From Pectinophora gossypiella (Eukaryota; Arthropoda; Insecta; Lepidoptera; Gelechiidae): a DNA stretch of 64,000 bases. The notes under the pieces were generated by a model that saw only the letters and a list, made by a program, of their open reading frames with translations, had not been told where the DNA came from and ran no database searches. The DNA lies in the NCBI RefSeq assembly GCF_024362695.1, contig NC_065422.1, forward strand, positions 7,749,534 to 7,813,533. Direction: 5' to 3'. The position numbers and the translations under genes were made by a program. Of this stretch, positions 23,641 to 35,930 are shown in pieces. Position 1 is the first letter of the stretch. Every line of letters begins with the position of its first letter.

Positions 23641-24372
23641 TCTATGTATAGTTATTTATTTAGGAAAGTGGGTAAAACGGAACGTAAGATTGATAACAAA
23701 GTAAGAGAGAGTACTATGGAAGGATAATGAATGGGGATTTGGTTGTTTATGGTATGAAAATATCTATTCCGTAATGTCCGAAGGTTGGGGCCTGGTGATC
23801 TGTAACACAGGCTTATGCCTATCACAGACACCAGTCTCTGGCCTCCTTTATTAATCTGTAACCGTATTCATTGGATATTGTACTCAAGTTCTAAGCTAGT
23901 GAGAGAAATAAACATTATTTTTATTTTATTTATTATTTAAAATAATAAGGGTTATTGGGATATGATTATAAAGGGGGCGGTCCCCGCAGCATATAACCGT
24001 ACCGAGTGGAAAACCATAACTTGTGGTCGCGATTCTCAGCAGTGAGGGAACGACGAAGAAGACGATTATTGGGGTCGGAGTGTAAAGCATTTCTTTTTTG
24101 TAAAAAGGAGAAAATTAAAGCAGTAAAAAAATAAAATAAACTAAATATAAATAAAATATCCCTTTTTATTCTATATCCCACATTTATATAAGTTTATTAA
24201 TTGTTTGTCGCATTATTCGTATTACCAATTTCCCAAATTCATGCCAGTATTTAGTTTGACAAATCCGCTCGTTAATTGGAAGACGCCATCGTTCCGCAAG
24301 ACCACAATTCAGTACATAATCTGAGCGGGTGTTATGAATTACTTACGTTACAAAGAGAAGATTAAATCGAAA

Positions 24373-24425
24373 TACTTAATCTGACACGGGAATTGAACCC
24401 GCGGCACTTGTCAAGCTGGACCGAA
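24373..24425 (-). other. tRNA-like fragment
   Basis: Minus strand reads 'gcgggttcaattcccgtgtc', a T-arm with B box. No full cloverleaf is visible, so this is a tRNA-derived relic, not a functional tRNA gene. Confidence 0.4.
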
Positions 24426-24439
24426 CGTTTTAATCATTA

Positions 24440-24777
24440 AGGTGTGTCCAAACATTGAGCAACAAGAGCGCGGCAGCAACACGCGGCATTTGTAGGACAC
24501 ATTTCTGCCGCGCTCTAGTTTGGACAAAGCCAACTAATGTTTGCGCGGCAGTACTGCGCGGCACAACCAAGATATGCCGCGCGCTTCTGTTGGCATCAGA
24601 ATCATGTTTGTGCGCAGAAATACGTCCAAACACAATTACTGCCGAATGTTGACTAAGAATGCTCGCGCGCGGCAGCTAGCCAGAAGCGTTCGCGCGCGGC
24701 TGTCGTCTGAACAGAGCGCGGCGGGCCGCGCGCGGCAGCCGCGCTCGATTGCCGCTCGATGTTTGGACACACCTTTA
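24440..24777. mobile_element. GC-rich MITE with terminal inverted repeats
   Basis: Left end AAGGTGTGTCCAAACAT and right end ATGTTTGGACACACCTT are exact inverted repeats, about 335 bp apart. The interior is strongly GC-rich with about ten copies of GCGCGGCA or its complement in both orientations, inside AT-rich surroundings. Open frames here follow from composition. Confidence 0.85.
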
Positions 24778-25213
24778 GACATCCAAATATCAAGCAACAA
24801 TTACAGAAGTGTTGCTATCATGTTGATCAATTTTGAGTCTTAGTAAGTTTGAAATTTATTATTTATTCACACTTTAATAATTACATTTTGTTTATTTTGC
24901 AGTTTTTATGTAGTCTTGTTAAGTGAATTTAATTGATGACATGTCTGTTTTTTAAGTCGTGTTTTATCTTTATCGTTTTGACTTCTAATATTAATTTGAC
25001 ATTTATGTATTATTAATTGTATTTTAATTGATGTCTCGCATGTATATTAATCGATGTTTTAAATGTATTTTAGTTGACGTCTTGTTTAAAATTATGTTTG
25101 ATTCTTAAGATATTTTTGTTTCAATATTGACTTAATGTTTTTATAATTTGTAAGCATGTAAAATCTGCTAGATGTGTTCGAACACAATATTGTTATTGTT
25201 ACCGAAAATAAAA

Positions 25214-25275
25214 ATGAAATGAAATGAAATTACTTTTTTATATTTCTGCCATTACATTACATTACATTCAAAAAT
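25214..25275. repeat. ATGAA and ATTAC microsatellites
   Basis: Short pentamer runs (aatgaaatgaaatgaaat, then tacattacattacatt). Confidence 0.8.
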
Positions 25276-25297
25276 GTAAAGTAACGGCACCCCAGCA

Positions 25298-25672
25298 ATG
25301 AGAAAATGGGTAATTATCACGTTAAATGTGAACAACGCCATCTATCATGTGTTTGGGGAACTTCAGTTGGAAAGTCCCTCCTTGCTTTTCTACGCGCGAA
25401 TGTCTAATTTCTATTTTCACAAGGACATCTCCGATTGGGTAACATTGGTGATGTTAGTGTTTACAAGTAATTATTGCTTCCCGCTAGCGCTTACGCTGTG
25501 TCATAACCCTAAACAGCGGTTAGAGGTCTCTCAAATGATCGTTTCCGTTTCTAGCTATGTTCTATTTCAACAAGAACACCCACACACACACACACACAAC
25601 TTAATAGGTGTGGGTATTTTTCAAATTGACAAATATTTGGGAAGTATGGTATTTGTTTCTATAAGAAAATAA
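25298..25672 (+). other. Open frame of 124 codons, not supported as a gene
   Basis: Longest plus-strand frame in the intergenic part apart from one in the brat flank. It ends across a (CA)n run and an A-tract (25676-25694), lacks family motifs, and has a hydrophobic but not signal-like composition. The A-tract could mark an old retro-insertion on the plus strand. Confidence 0.2.
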
Positions 25673-25784
25673 ATAAAAAAAAAAAAAAAAAAAACGCGTC
25701 TGAAGCTAGTAAGCAGTAAGATTACACCTCCTTCCAAACTGAACTTCCATTTCCGAGGTAAAAACACGGTAACACATACCATAA

Positions 25785-25995
25785 CATCACACCTGTATGC
25801 TCGAAGAGGTAGGCAAAGGTGTATAGTATACGTATAGTATATGCACCCACTCAGCGCCAGCTATGTTTAAGTTTCATGTAATAGAGGGCGAGCCTAAATA
25901 GGCTAGGCAAAATTGCCTTTAATCGGCAAATCATGTCAAACACGTAATATCAATTATTTACGATGCAAACTTGAATTCAAACTTACAAAGTTGTA
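25785..25995 (+). repeat. Dispersed repeat E, long copy
   Basis: Same family as 21166-21350: 'cacctgtatgctcgaagagg', 'ccagctatgtttaagtttc', 'gggcgagcct'. Confidence 0.7.
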
Positions 25996-26514
25996 CATTT
26001 ATTGTTCATTAATTTTGTACTTCTTCATGTTTATTATTATTTGAAAGTTGTGAGGGCCGGACCGAATGCAGCCCGCGAGGTCACTGCGACCTTGACAGAT
26101 TTATTGTGACCTTAAATCCCTACATTTAAATATCCTCCTCTAGACCGATCCGTTCTTTATGTTTACTTTATTACCAATACCAATGTATCACATAGAAGAG
26201 CGGGGCTACTAATACAAGTAAATATTTGCTTAAAAGTTGTCCCAAACACGAGGATTGTATTGATTTTTGGTAAATAAATATTTTTTGATTTTGAAAGTCG
26301 AATTCAGTGGTGTAGAGTTCCGAGATGGAACCGAACCAGTGATACTAAGACCACACGTCTCGCGTTCTTCGAACAGGGTTATTAAGGCTTCTATCAAGGT
26401 AACACGGCACTTAAGTACTTATTAATAATGTAAAAATAAAATAAATACTAAAAGTGTCTGGGGTGTGACAGTATCAAAAACAAAAGAGATGTTGTTGTTG
26501 TGTCAAAAAGTCCC

Positions 26515-26880
26515 CGATTCCTGCAGAAATCTCCTAATTTGATTTTAAGTTATACCCGTCATCTTATTATCCACTGTAAAGGAAAGGGACGGGAGATTGA
26601 CAGCTGTCAATTTTAAAATAAATAAACAACCCGTGCGAATTATATGAGTAACTCGCTGTTATGCAACCCGTTTCACGTGTGCTGTCAATTTAATTTTGTC
26701 GGGTTATTGACCCATATAAAATTTAAGGAGAGCTTTTTAAATTTATGCCTAAAATTATTTTTATTTTTATATAAATTTTATGCCTGTCGATTACCCGTCC
26801 CTTTCCTTTTCGGCGGATAAGAAAATGACAGGTATAACTTAAAATAAAATTAGTTGGTGTGTACTGGAGTCAATGCCAAT
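26515..26880 (+). mobile_element. Fold-back MITE J, copy 2
   Basis: Same orientation as 20426-20745, with extra AT-rich sequence near 26690-26770. Inverted ends 'taagttatacccgtcat' and 'atgacaggtataactta'. Confidence 0.8.
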
Positions 26881-27144
26881 GACTGACTAATCGTTGTACA
26901 GAGGTTCTCGAGGGAAAACTTCTGAATAAAATAAAAAGTATGATTTCATCTGTCCGTGTGGTCTTCTGGTTCATCAGGTTTTCTATTACCTCCCGCCGCC
27001 GTGGCTCTGTAATGGAAATTTTAATTTTGTCCGCATAGGCGAGTCGAGTGAAATAATTACTGTGACCGCGGGGCGCTATGTTCTGCGGAATGACTCGACT
27101 CTTCTCAACACAGATCTGTTCAGTACTGGAAGGAATTATTATTC

Positions 27145-27470
27145 AAATTCAAATATATCCTTATTCAGTAGGTAATAGTTACACTTTGAATCGTCAATTT
27201 TTACATAACGAACGTTTCATCCGCCTAAAACTACTGCAGCTTCTCACAACCTGTATAGCCGGGGAAAAGAAGCTGCACGAAAAACCTCGGCACAGGGCCC
27301 TAGACGTTCTTTAAAAAAAATAAACATAAAATATTGTTAAACAATTGAGTAATTTAGCTGCCTACAGTTCTATAGTTCATCCCATGCATTCATATCTTCT
27401 AAACAATCACTAACTTTATAATAACCTTTTATGTAAAGTTTCTGTTTAACTACTGTCTTAAAACAGTTGA
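27145..27470 (-). repeat. Dispersed repeat K, uninterrupted copy
   Basis: Inverse of 22085-22670 without the LINE insert. The AATAAA-like end lies at the left. It serves as an empty-site control for the insertion. Confidence 0.85.
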
Positions 27471-27594
27471 AAGGCAAATTCTGAATGTCAATGGGAATCG
27501 TATTGTAAAAACGTATACAGTTATAATTACCTACTTACTGAAGTTCAGACTCACTGTGGTCCTGTCGTACACCTCCTCCTCCTTCTCTGTCGAG

Positions 27595-27735
27595 AAGCGT
27601 GGATTCGAACTCCGGTAGGAAACTTGCACCAATGAGTTAATAAATTTTCACTACTACAGTTGGCTGGACCATTATAGACGGCGATACGGCTCACCTAACC
27701 TATCACGCTGGTCTGACAGAAGGCTCGGTCTTCTT
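27595..27735 (+). mobile_element. SINE D fragment
   Basis: Shows 'ttgcaccaatgagttaata', 'ggctggaccattatagacgg' and 'gcgatacggctcacc'. It abuts an inverted SINE B at 27733. Confidence 0.75.
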
Positions 27736-28056
27736 TTTCTAGCGTGTGGATTGTGAGGTGGATTACCAACCCCATCAACCCTGGTGTTAGGGTTATTATT
27801 AAACCGCCATAGGCCCCTGACATGACTCATGTAACGACTACGTTCTTACATCAGTAAGCAATAACCGGGACCAACGGCTTAACATTCCTTCCAAAGCACG
27901 GATCATCTTACTTTTTGGACAATCAAGTGATCAGCCTGTAATGTCCTAACCAAACTAGGGATCACAAATTGATTTTTGTGATTTTTCCTCACCGGAATTC
28001 GAACCCGGGGCATCCGGATCGTGAGCCCAACGCTCAACCACTGGACCACGGAGGTG
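27733..28056 (-). mobile_element. tRNA-derived SINE B
   Basis: Full-length inverted copy with head at the right ('ctggaccacggagg') and tail at the left ('gtgtggattgtgaggtgg'). Confidence 0.9.
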
Positions 28057-28670
28057 GTTATATTAACTGAGGCTACAAGTTATCTTTCAAAGATTTATGA
28101 GTCTGCCCACTTTTACCTTACTCTTTTTTTTAACATAATATTTGAAGCAATAATTAAAACACATAATAACGGGTTCTTACCGCGTTTAAATGGGGATATG
28201 AGACTCCCGATATTTCGACACTGTTGCAAGTGCCATGATCACGGGATGACAATGCAATAGCAATGTCTCTTCCATAATTTCTTACAAGTACAACCTTCGT
28301 TATAGTTTTATTCAGTCTTCAGTCCGAAGTCCTCTAACGATGGAGGACTAAAGCCCGTAGTCTCAACTCAAAAGATACAATTTGTACAATCCTTTATGTT
28401 GCAAAGATGCTGTTACTTCCTTTGTAAGTATATTGCAAAAGCCATTTACATTACGCTTATCTGACTTCTACTCAAGATTTATTACACACTTAAATATATA
28501 CTTAGTAAGAGCTAGGAAAGTACCTACTCCACCATCCTGCTCCATTGTGCGTTAATTGAGGAGTTAGGGCTTCTTCCCAAACTATTTTATAACGTTTTCA
28601 AGCCTCCCTAAAAGCTTCCAAATTGGTTTACGTGAAGAAATATACCTTGTGAATTGTTGATTGGCTTCTG

Positions 28671-28826
28671 GGGGTCAAAATAGCCACATCGAAGCAATTC
28701 ATCTAAGAAAGCAATATTGCAATTTGGCATTTGCGCATACAAAGTAAGTGCGCAGTGCAAACTAATGTCAAATAGCAACATTGCTTTCTTAGATGAATTT
28801 CCTTGATGTGGCCAATTTAACCCCCC
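28671..28826. mobile_element. Fold-back MITE with about 55-bp arms
   Basis: Left arm includes 'catctaagaaagcaatattg', right arm its complement 'caacattgctttcttagatg'; ends are GGGGG...CCCCCC. A degenerate relative may lie at 34775-34865. Confidence 0.8.
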
Positions 28827-28889
28827 TGATCAGGAGCGGTCATTTAAATGGGTAACCATTTAGCATCTTCACAGTATACTTTTGAGTTC

Positions 28890-29060
28890 ATACATACATT
28901 AATATCACACCTAATTCCCATTGGGGTAGGCAAAGACCTCGGGATTTCACTTACTACTCCTTATCCTCATACTTTTGCATCTTCCACTCTTATCAAAGTC
29001 TTCCTGCATGCTCGCTGGTATAGAGTACCTACTCTTGACCTGCCCCTTCTTAAGACATTC
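28890..29060 (-). pseudogene. LINE RT C-terminal relic, diverged
   Basis: Parallel in layout to 29115-29330 ('cctaattcccattggggtag' for 'cctatttcccaccggggtaa') but with many changes. Plus-strand frames here are shadows. Confidence 0.6.
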
Positions 29061-29104
29061 TGAATTTGATCGCGTTATGTGTTAACGCGAACACTCTAAC
29101 ACTT

Positions 29105-29525
29105 ACATACATAAACTCAAGCCTATTTCCCACCGGGGTAAGCAGAGACTATAGAATTCCATTTGCTTCGATCCTGACACACTTCTCTTGCCTCCTCCAC
29201 ACTCATCAATCGCTTCATACACGCACGCCGGTTCAGAGTAGATCGTATTGAACCTTTTCTAAGGACATCTCCAATTTGATCATCGTAAGTCCTTCTCGGT
29301 CTTCCTCTGCCAGCCCTACCATCAACTTTCGCTTTATATACCGCTTTTGCAATTCTATTATCCTTCATCCGCTCAACGTGTCCAAACCAACCTAACATTC
29401 CCTTCTCAATCCTAGTCACTATATCGTCTTTTACACCACATCTCTGTCTTATCACACTGTTTCTCACTCTATCACTCAACTTCACACCGCAGATGCTACG
29501 CAAAGACCTCATTTCTAACAATTAC
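29105..29525 (-). pseudogene. LINE reverse transcriptase, C-terminal fragment (132 codons open)
   Basis: The minus-strand frame 29521-29123 carries the post-RT signature M-L-G-W-F-G-H-V-E-R-M, then G-R-G-R-P-R-R-T-Y-D-D-Q-I, then a Cys/Trp-bearing tail. These mark RTE-type LINEs of Lepidoptera. The RT core is missing, so it is a 5'-truncated copy. Its 3' part is nearly identical to the insert at 22133-22391. Confidence 0.88.
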
Positions 29526-29899
29526 ACACGCGTCATAAATGTTTTCGTAAATCTATTATCTTTTCATAAATACACTTACCGCAAAACGTTACCAGGCATA
29601 TACCCAATCGCTACCGCAAGTATCTGAATTTGAATGTCAACATACGAATTGAGATTTTTAATCTGATTCCAAGCAAACACAACCATCGCAATCGAGTTAA
29701 GTGCAAATTAGTGTGGATTCCGTGCTCAAATGGGATTGCCGTCAAAATCAGAGCCGCTTATTTCGTATGTGAATCGAAGAGGCGATATATGTACCGTATT
29801 TTCTACGTACTTATTGGTTTTTTAATAGCGTTGTCATAGTGACATCTGGAACAAATTTGGAAAGCCGCAAGATAGAGTCACAATATAGAATAAAGAATA

Positions 29900-30020
29900 C
29901 TTACGTATAGAACGGTAATTCTCCGCCCCGCACCGAATCGTATCGGGCGTCGAGCTACATTTACTTCACCCCCTCTCGGTCTGGGTTACTTTATTCTAAA
30001 TAGCCGCTAAGAAGAAAGGG
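29900..30020 (+). repeat. Repeat arm, inverted partner at 30935-31085
   Basis: 'cgtatagaacggtaattctc' here corresponds to the complement of 'gagaatttccgttctatacg' at 31049-31068. Both arms also share 'agcggct/agccgct' and 'ttagcggctaa'-like parts. Confidence 0.65.
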
Positions 30021-30267
30021 AGAGCGCTCGCGGACAATGGAATTCCATTTGTTTCGATCCTTGTATAAGGATCGAACATATCAGAATCAGAATCATTTAT
30101 TCAACGTAATCATCATGGACAAACTTGTTGAAGGTCAATGTAACATTCATTAATTTTTTTTTTTTTTTTTTGTGTTCATTTTTTTATGTATATATAGGTA
30201 TAATTTGGATTATAATTAAATACAAAACTGAAAATTCTGACAACGCGTGCGATTCGGAAGACTCCTG

Positions 30268-30437
30268 GGGCCTGTTTTATAGAACTTACAATTGTAAATT
30301 ACAATGACAATTTGGTGTTCATTACGTAGCTAATTTGAAACTGCAAAATATTTGTGACCACTGTGATCACATAGTCCGCAATGTACATCAAATTGTCATT
30401 AAAATTTACAATTGTAAGTTTTATAAAACAGGCCCCC
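30268..30437. mobile_element. Fold-back MITE with about 60-bp arms
   Basis: Left arm starts GGGGCCTGTTTTATAGAACT and right arm ends in AGTTTTATAAAACAGGCCCC; inner arms 'acaattgtaaattacaatga' and its complement. No coding capacity. Confidence 0.85.
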
Positions 30438-31084
30438 GGTGTGCTATTGATCCCACCCACTAAATCTATCCTTAAAATAGTAGCGGAATAACTTTCGCAA
30501 ATCCGTGTCACTACACATTCTGGTTGTCGAGCCGTAAGCCTATCGATTCAATAAGTTTCCGATGCTATCGAACAACTTGAGCGAATAAATTTGTCTCAAT
30601 AAACCCATATAAATCACTGAGAGACTTTTGAACTAAATTAAACCTTCGTGTAAGATGTTATAGCTTTAAAATTTGCATTTAAATTGAAGTGGGTTTTGGA
30701 GTTCCGTCACAGTACGTAGAATAAACTCGCGTTTCTGTTGAAGAGTAAAGTCAATGTTTATTTAAGTTTATAGACGACGCCCCATACGAACTTATTGTCA
30801 TGTTATGTCTGCTGAATTATATGCAGGTATTTCTTTTATAAATGTATCGCTCGTGACTACACTCAGACACACCCCGGACAGTACAGACAAAAACCACTTT
30901 CTTGCTATTTGCCTTTTAACAAGTGCGAGAGAGATACAGTTCGCGCGCTCTCTCCCTTACGAGTACTCCTTAGCGGCTAACGGCGATAAGACTAAAGTAA
31001 GACTCAGAGCGGGTGAGGTCCGCGCACGATACTAATTAGTGCGGGACGGAGAATTTCCGTTCTATACGCAGTAATTATCCTTTA

Positions 31085-31200
31085 TTCTATGACACAGAGG
31101 AGCAGCATGGTGAGGTATATTCCATCCCCCCCCCCCTTGTTTGAGGGGAGGCCTGTGCTCAGCAGTGGGAATAAAATATATATATTTATATAGGCTATTT
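31085..31200 (+). mobile_element. LINE/SINE A-type 3' tail
   Basis: 'gagcagcatggtgaggta', a C11 run, 'gaggggaggcctgtgctcag' and 'cagtggga' then AT-rich end. This is the tail shared with SINE A copies. Confidence 0.7.
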
Positions 31201-31224
31201 ATTTATGATTTACGAGAATCTGTT

Positions 31225-32075
31225 CAATAATGTTGTGGCGGACCCAACTAGTTGGCCACCTAGTTCCGCCCACATGGAACAGATGGCGCCACATTCAATA
31301 ATGCAGTCTTCAAAGCAGTCGTGAAACGCGATATCGAAGTTTACACAGCAAGACGCATATAATATACAACTTCCAACATAACACCGTTGGATCGTCGATC
31401 TCTAGTCACACTACCAACTCTTGATTAGCGGGGTACTATGCTCAGTTCGGTACCCCGAAAACATCCTTTGGCCAGCACACCCTCGCCGCCAAAATGTTTA
31501 AAATATTGTCACTAGAAATCCAACGCATGTGAGTATCTTTACAATTTATAACATTTGGATATCGGAAACTATAATGTCCCGAGTCACTTACAACTAAAAG
31601 TTTGGTGAAACATATTAATTGTTTGTGCTTGCTAATGAATTCGGTCGATAAAGTGGATTGTTAGAAAAAAATATTTTAAGGCAGGTACTTATGCTCTAGA
31701 TTTATTTTCAGGTCTATTTTGTACCTAAGTAAGTAAGTATATGCTTTTTATCGAATGTTTTAGCAGCAAGTGAAATTTCATAGTTTCTGTTTACCCCTAA
31801 GTTAACAGGCGTAGTATGTATATTATAACCAAACTACCTTGTAAAAAATGTAAGTAATACAAACTGGATTTAAAAACAAGAAAGGAAACCATGAAACCGT
31901 AGGACTAGGGCCCTGTGCTGGGAGGTTTTCTGGCCACGTCTTTCCCTCAGCGTTACAGATTCCGATGTGGTAGTAGTTTTACAGCTAGTTACAAAATGTG
32001 TAATTTAATTTTTGACGTTCAAAAAGCGCTAACTTTGTAAGCCAATATTGAAAAATAAATATTTTTGAATTTTGA
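31225..32075. other. Unassigned stretch, possible LTR-like piece and repeat K relative
   Basis: 31231-31280 ('gtggcggacccaactagttg') has the look of a retroelement terminus, but no partner or internal domain is present. 31890-32080 is a diverged relative of repeat K. Confidence 0.35.
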
Positions 32076-32084
32076 ACACAGTTG

Positions 32085-32245
32085 GCTCGACCATTATGGA
32101 AACGCGATACGGCTCACCACCTATCATGTTGGCTTAACAGACAGTTCGGTGAGGTGTGGGTTCTTCTTACTTAGTTCTTCTTGCGATGGATGTACCTCTG
32201 ACTACCCCATTGGGATACAGTCCTGAGCTTATGTTATGTTAGAAA
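32085..32245 (+). mobile_element. SINE D, 3' two thirds
   Basis: 'gttggctcgaccattatgg', 'acgcgatacggctcacc', 'cttgcgatggatgtacctct' and 'cagtcctgagcttatg' in order. Confidence 0.8.
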
Positions 32246-32445
32246 ATAAAAGCATTGGAAAATAAGTGAATCGTAGAGTACCTATATTAAACCCATCAAA
32301 CATCATCAACCTACCCATAACATTACATTCGGTTCGTCGCCATTTATATTTAATAATAACGACCCCACTATAGGGGAGTCCAAAAATCAATACCCGTGTC
32401 TGGGAGGGTGCAACCCTCTGGATCCCTCAGTCAAAACATCTGCAT

Positions 32446-34280
32446 TTGAATCGTGCATTGTGGGTGCACTTCGGCCATTTGTCTGCATCCCATGTGGTAC
32501 AGACATTTTTCGACGGCAAAATTCACTGGAAAATTTTGCGGCGCGCCGCCATTTTGCAAAATGAAAGGAACTTGTTATTTCCTAAGGTTTCTTGTTCTGG
32601 TTTGGCTGTGGGTACAGTATCGAAAAAAGTTTCGTTTTAAGGGTGTACGGACCCTAGTCTAGTTTCTATCTTTTACCTAGATGGCGTACGCGTAGCGCAT
32701 TCAGTGTATAACGTAAATAAATTACTTAGTCTTTTTCTTTTTTATCATTATTTCTGAGGCTTCATAATTCATTTTATTTGTGCCACAAGAGGTAAAATAA
32801 TAATGTAATAGTGAATATAGATACTACCATAACCATAACACACACACACAATATACCTATCAATAATAGGTGCCATTTGAGTACCGGTGCTTGAGTTGGT
32901 ACCCGTATTTGGTATACGTAAATCGTTAACCTCTCACCAACACTCATGTACTGAAATGCTCCACGAAATAGATAATACAGTTGTGTTCGAGAATTCAAGT
33001 GAATATTCATAGGCACTGGAATATCGAGTAGACTTTGGTAACTTGATTTCCTTCGTTGCTACGGGGTGGGCAGTTACTTGTCTGTGAGGTATTAGATCAT
33101 AATTTCACTATTCGTGTTTTATACAATAAACTTACAACTAACTGTTAGACTACAACTCAGGGAAAGGATTTGTCGTGTAAATAATAACTTTATGTTAGTA
33201 TAACAAGTAAATCTTTTATGAAATGGAAATATAATTTTAACATTATCAATAACAAAGCCGTACGTTTTGGCGCTAACCACAGACTGCAAATCCTCGAGTT
33301 GACAGTTGACACCTAACGTCAAACGAGAGGATACGTTTATAGAGTGAGTTACTAACACGATTAATTGAAGTTAAAATAATTTACAATAAGTATAACAATT
33401 TATATAACTAGGTATTCAATTATTATATTAATGCAGGAATAATTGGAACAAACATAAAGATAACTATTAATGTAAGTATACAAGCACAACTGTAATACTA
33501 GTGTTATTTGTAACAGTTTATAGCCCATATCATGAAGATCATAACACAACATAGCATCACGCCCGATTTGCCGAAGAGGTAGGCAGAGGTGTATTTATTA
33601 TATCCACTCCTCGCTAGTTAAACTGAGAAACAGTCAACTATTAACCAACAAAAACTTACGAGATATGAGACAATCAAAATTTGAATTTGAATAATCGATA
33701 TATAAACCTATCTCGGCGTTTTTGTATTCCGGTTGTACCTACGTATATTACTTCTGTGAAATAAAATATTGTGTAATCTGAACTGGACAGTTATAATTCA
33801 CGCGCGTATTCTCTACGGGGTGGGCAGAGTTTACTGTACTTTGCATTGAAGTATATAGGGGGTAATTACCACTTTTTGGTGAAAACTTAGGTTAGGTACC
33901 TTGTGAAATCAATAAAATTTAATGATTTAGAATTTTGATCGCCGGTCGCCGGTTGTAATCTCTGAACACAATTCTGCACATTTTACCCCAAAGATAAAAC
34001 ACCTCTCAAACCTCCGTTTTCCCAAAAAAATTAAATTGAATTTACATGTAATATTATAATTTTTAATGCAAATCCTCGATATAAATATTCATGTGGCTTG
34101 ACGTTGCAATTAGACAGATGGAGTTCCGAGTATTATGCTAATTCCGCTCCTTTCACTGTTCCTTGCGATACGGAAATGCTGGGTGTAAACCTATAACTAA
34201 TTCCGGCCATAGCTACCTATCGGGGTGGACAGGGCACCATCAGGCAGTCACACTTACCTATTCCTAAGATGAAGAGAACG
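32446..34280. other. Intergenic, no supported gene
   Basis: Overlapping plus-strand frames at 32446-32662 and minus frames at 32774-33358 lack motifs. A repeat E fragment lies at 33538-33620. Confidence 0.4.
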
Positions 34281-34283
34281 ACC

Positions 34284-34490
34284 TCCCTAGTCAAGTGGTT
34301 GAGCGTTGGGCGTACAATCCGAAGGTCCTGAATTCGATTCCGTGTCGATTAAAAAAACAGTAACGAGACTGTCTCTGGTTTGGTCAAGACATTGCAGGCT
34401 GAAAGTTCAGAAGACCTGATTGTTCGAAAAATGAGATGATTCCCTGATTCGGAGGGCACGTCAAGTAATCAGTCCCGGCTACTATTTTCT
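34284..34490 (+). mobile_element. SINE B/A-type, strongly diverged
   Basis: Head 'agtggttgagcgttgggcg' and central 'gattgttcgaaaaatgagat' are recognisable; the B box is damaged. Confidence 0.75.
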
Positions 34491-35129
34491 TTTATTTACT
34501 TATGTTACGTTACGATTTTTCTGTATATTTGTCTAACTTACCGGCAAGGTCACGTTACCGGCAACGTCTGCAACCAGTTTGTATTGAAAGGGCTTCGTTG
34601 CCAAAGGTCGCCAAGTGAGTAACCAGCCATACATTTCAATATATGAATTGTTTGGCGACGTGGCCATGACGTTTCGATGAGAGTTATCTCAGAAATTCAT
34701 AAAAACTCGATTGCTTCTTTATTATTTTCAGTTAGTAAATAAAAATACCAGACTTCCTTTTTGCGTGTAATCGGGTTAAAAAGGCCGAATCGAAGCAATT
34801 AAGTAATCTAAAAACAGAAATTTGTTGGCATTGCGCACTTACTTTGAATGAATTTATTGAGGCCCTTTTAGACCCTGTTCTGTCCAATTTCAGAGTTTCA
34901 AAGCTATTGGCGACAATGCCACACAAAGTAGAATTCACCCGAAGGCAAAAAGACCAATGCAAGTATTCCAATTTCGCATGTAACCTTTGAACTCAAAAAG
35001 ATCTTTTGTACAAAAACAAAATACAATACATGTACGCGTTGAACTGGATATATCCTGGCGTTTTTTTTAAGTTGGTTGGAATGAAAAATTTTGTAGATTT
35101 TCTAGCGGTAAGGATACTAGGAGTGAAAC

Positions 35130-35242
35130 TAATCTCAGCTTTGAGACTACCCTCAAAATCATGTCAATGTGACAATTGTTATAAAAAAACAAGGACTAAA
35201 GCATGATCTTGAGGGCGGTCTCAGCTGAAATTAGTTTATTAA
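35130..35242. mobile_element. Short fold-back MITE
   Basis: 'actaatctcagctttgagac' at the left and 'ggtctcagctgaaattagt' at the right form arms of about 35 bp. Confidence 0.75.
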
Positions 35243-35519
35243 TACCACCCCAGGTATCTTATATGGGTTACATGACTGGGAAAAAAATACCCATTTTACT
35301 TTACTTAGGTAATTGAATTAGGTACTAAGTATTCAAAGTAAATTTTTCCTTTAATTTGTAATTCAGGTACTCGTAATGAAAATTGACCTGTTGTAGTTTC
35401 AACCTTTCTATTTTAATAAAATTAACTTTAACTTTGAAGTGGAGTTGAGCGTTCGCTATCGTAATTTTGAAATAATTAAGTATTTTACTCAATTTATCTT
35501 ATGAAAATAAATTGTATCT

Positions 35520-35930
35520 CTTTTTAAACTTGACTTATAGTAGATTTCCTTCTGATGGCATTAACTACTTGACCGGACTAATGGGGAGCTCTGAGGGCTT
35601 TTATTCGACACCAAACTTAAAGCAACAGGCCTTAGAGCGCGAACCTCGGCTCAAAGCGTCGTCTATGTTTTTACCCTTCGATAGCTTCAGTTAGGCTGAT
35701 TTGGTTCTCTGATGGGTTTCTCGCGTATTTAACATACAACCTTAAGTATATCACTGACCTTAACTTATAGTTGTCGTAAGAATACGCGTGACCGCCGAAG
35801 TTCGCCTATTTCACTGCACAGGTCTGTCTACCCTTGATAGGGCTCAATATTTTTTTAACGTGACTTATTGTGGATTTATCTACTTGGCCGGACAAATGGG
35901 GAGCGCTGAGGGCTTAAGGAAAACACTTAA
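35520..35930 (+). repeat. Two copies of repeat G
   Basis: 'tgacttatagtagatttcct' (35530) and 'gtgacttattgtggattta' (35860), each followed by 'ggccggac' or close variants and 'atggggagc'. These belong to the 8560 family. Confidence 0.7.

Noticed and set aside
24430..24843. Arg/Ala-rich open frames on both strands
   Set aside because: Produced by the GC-rich MITE; no codon bias or homology.
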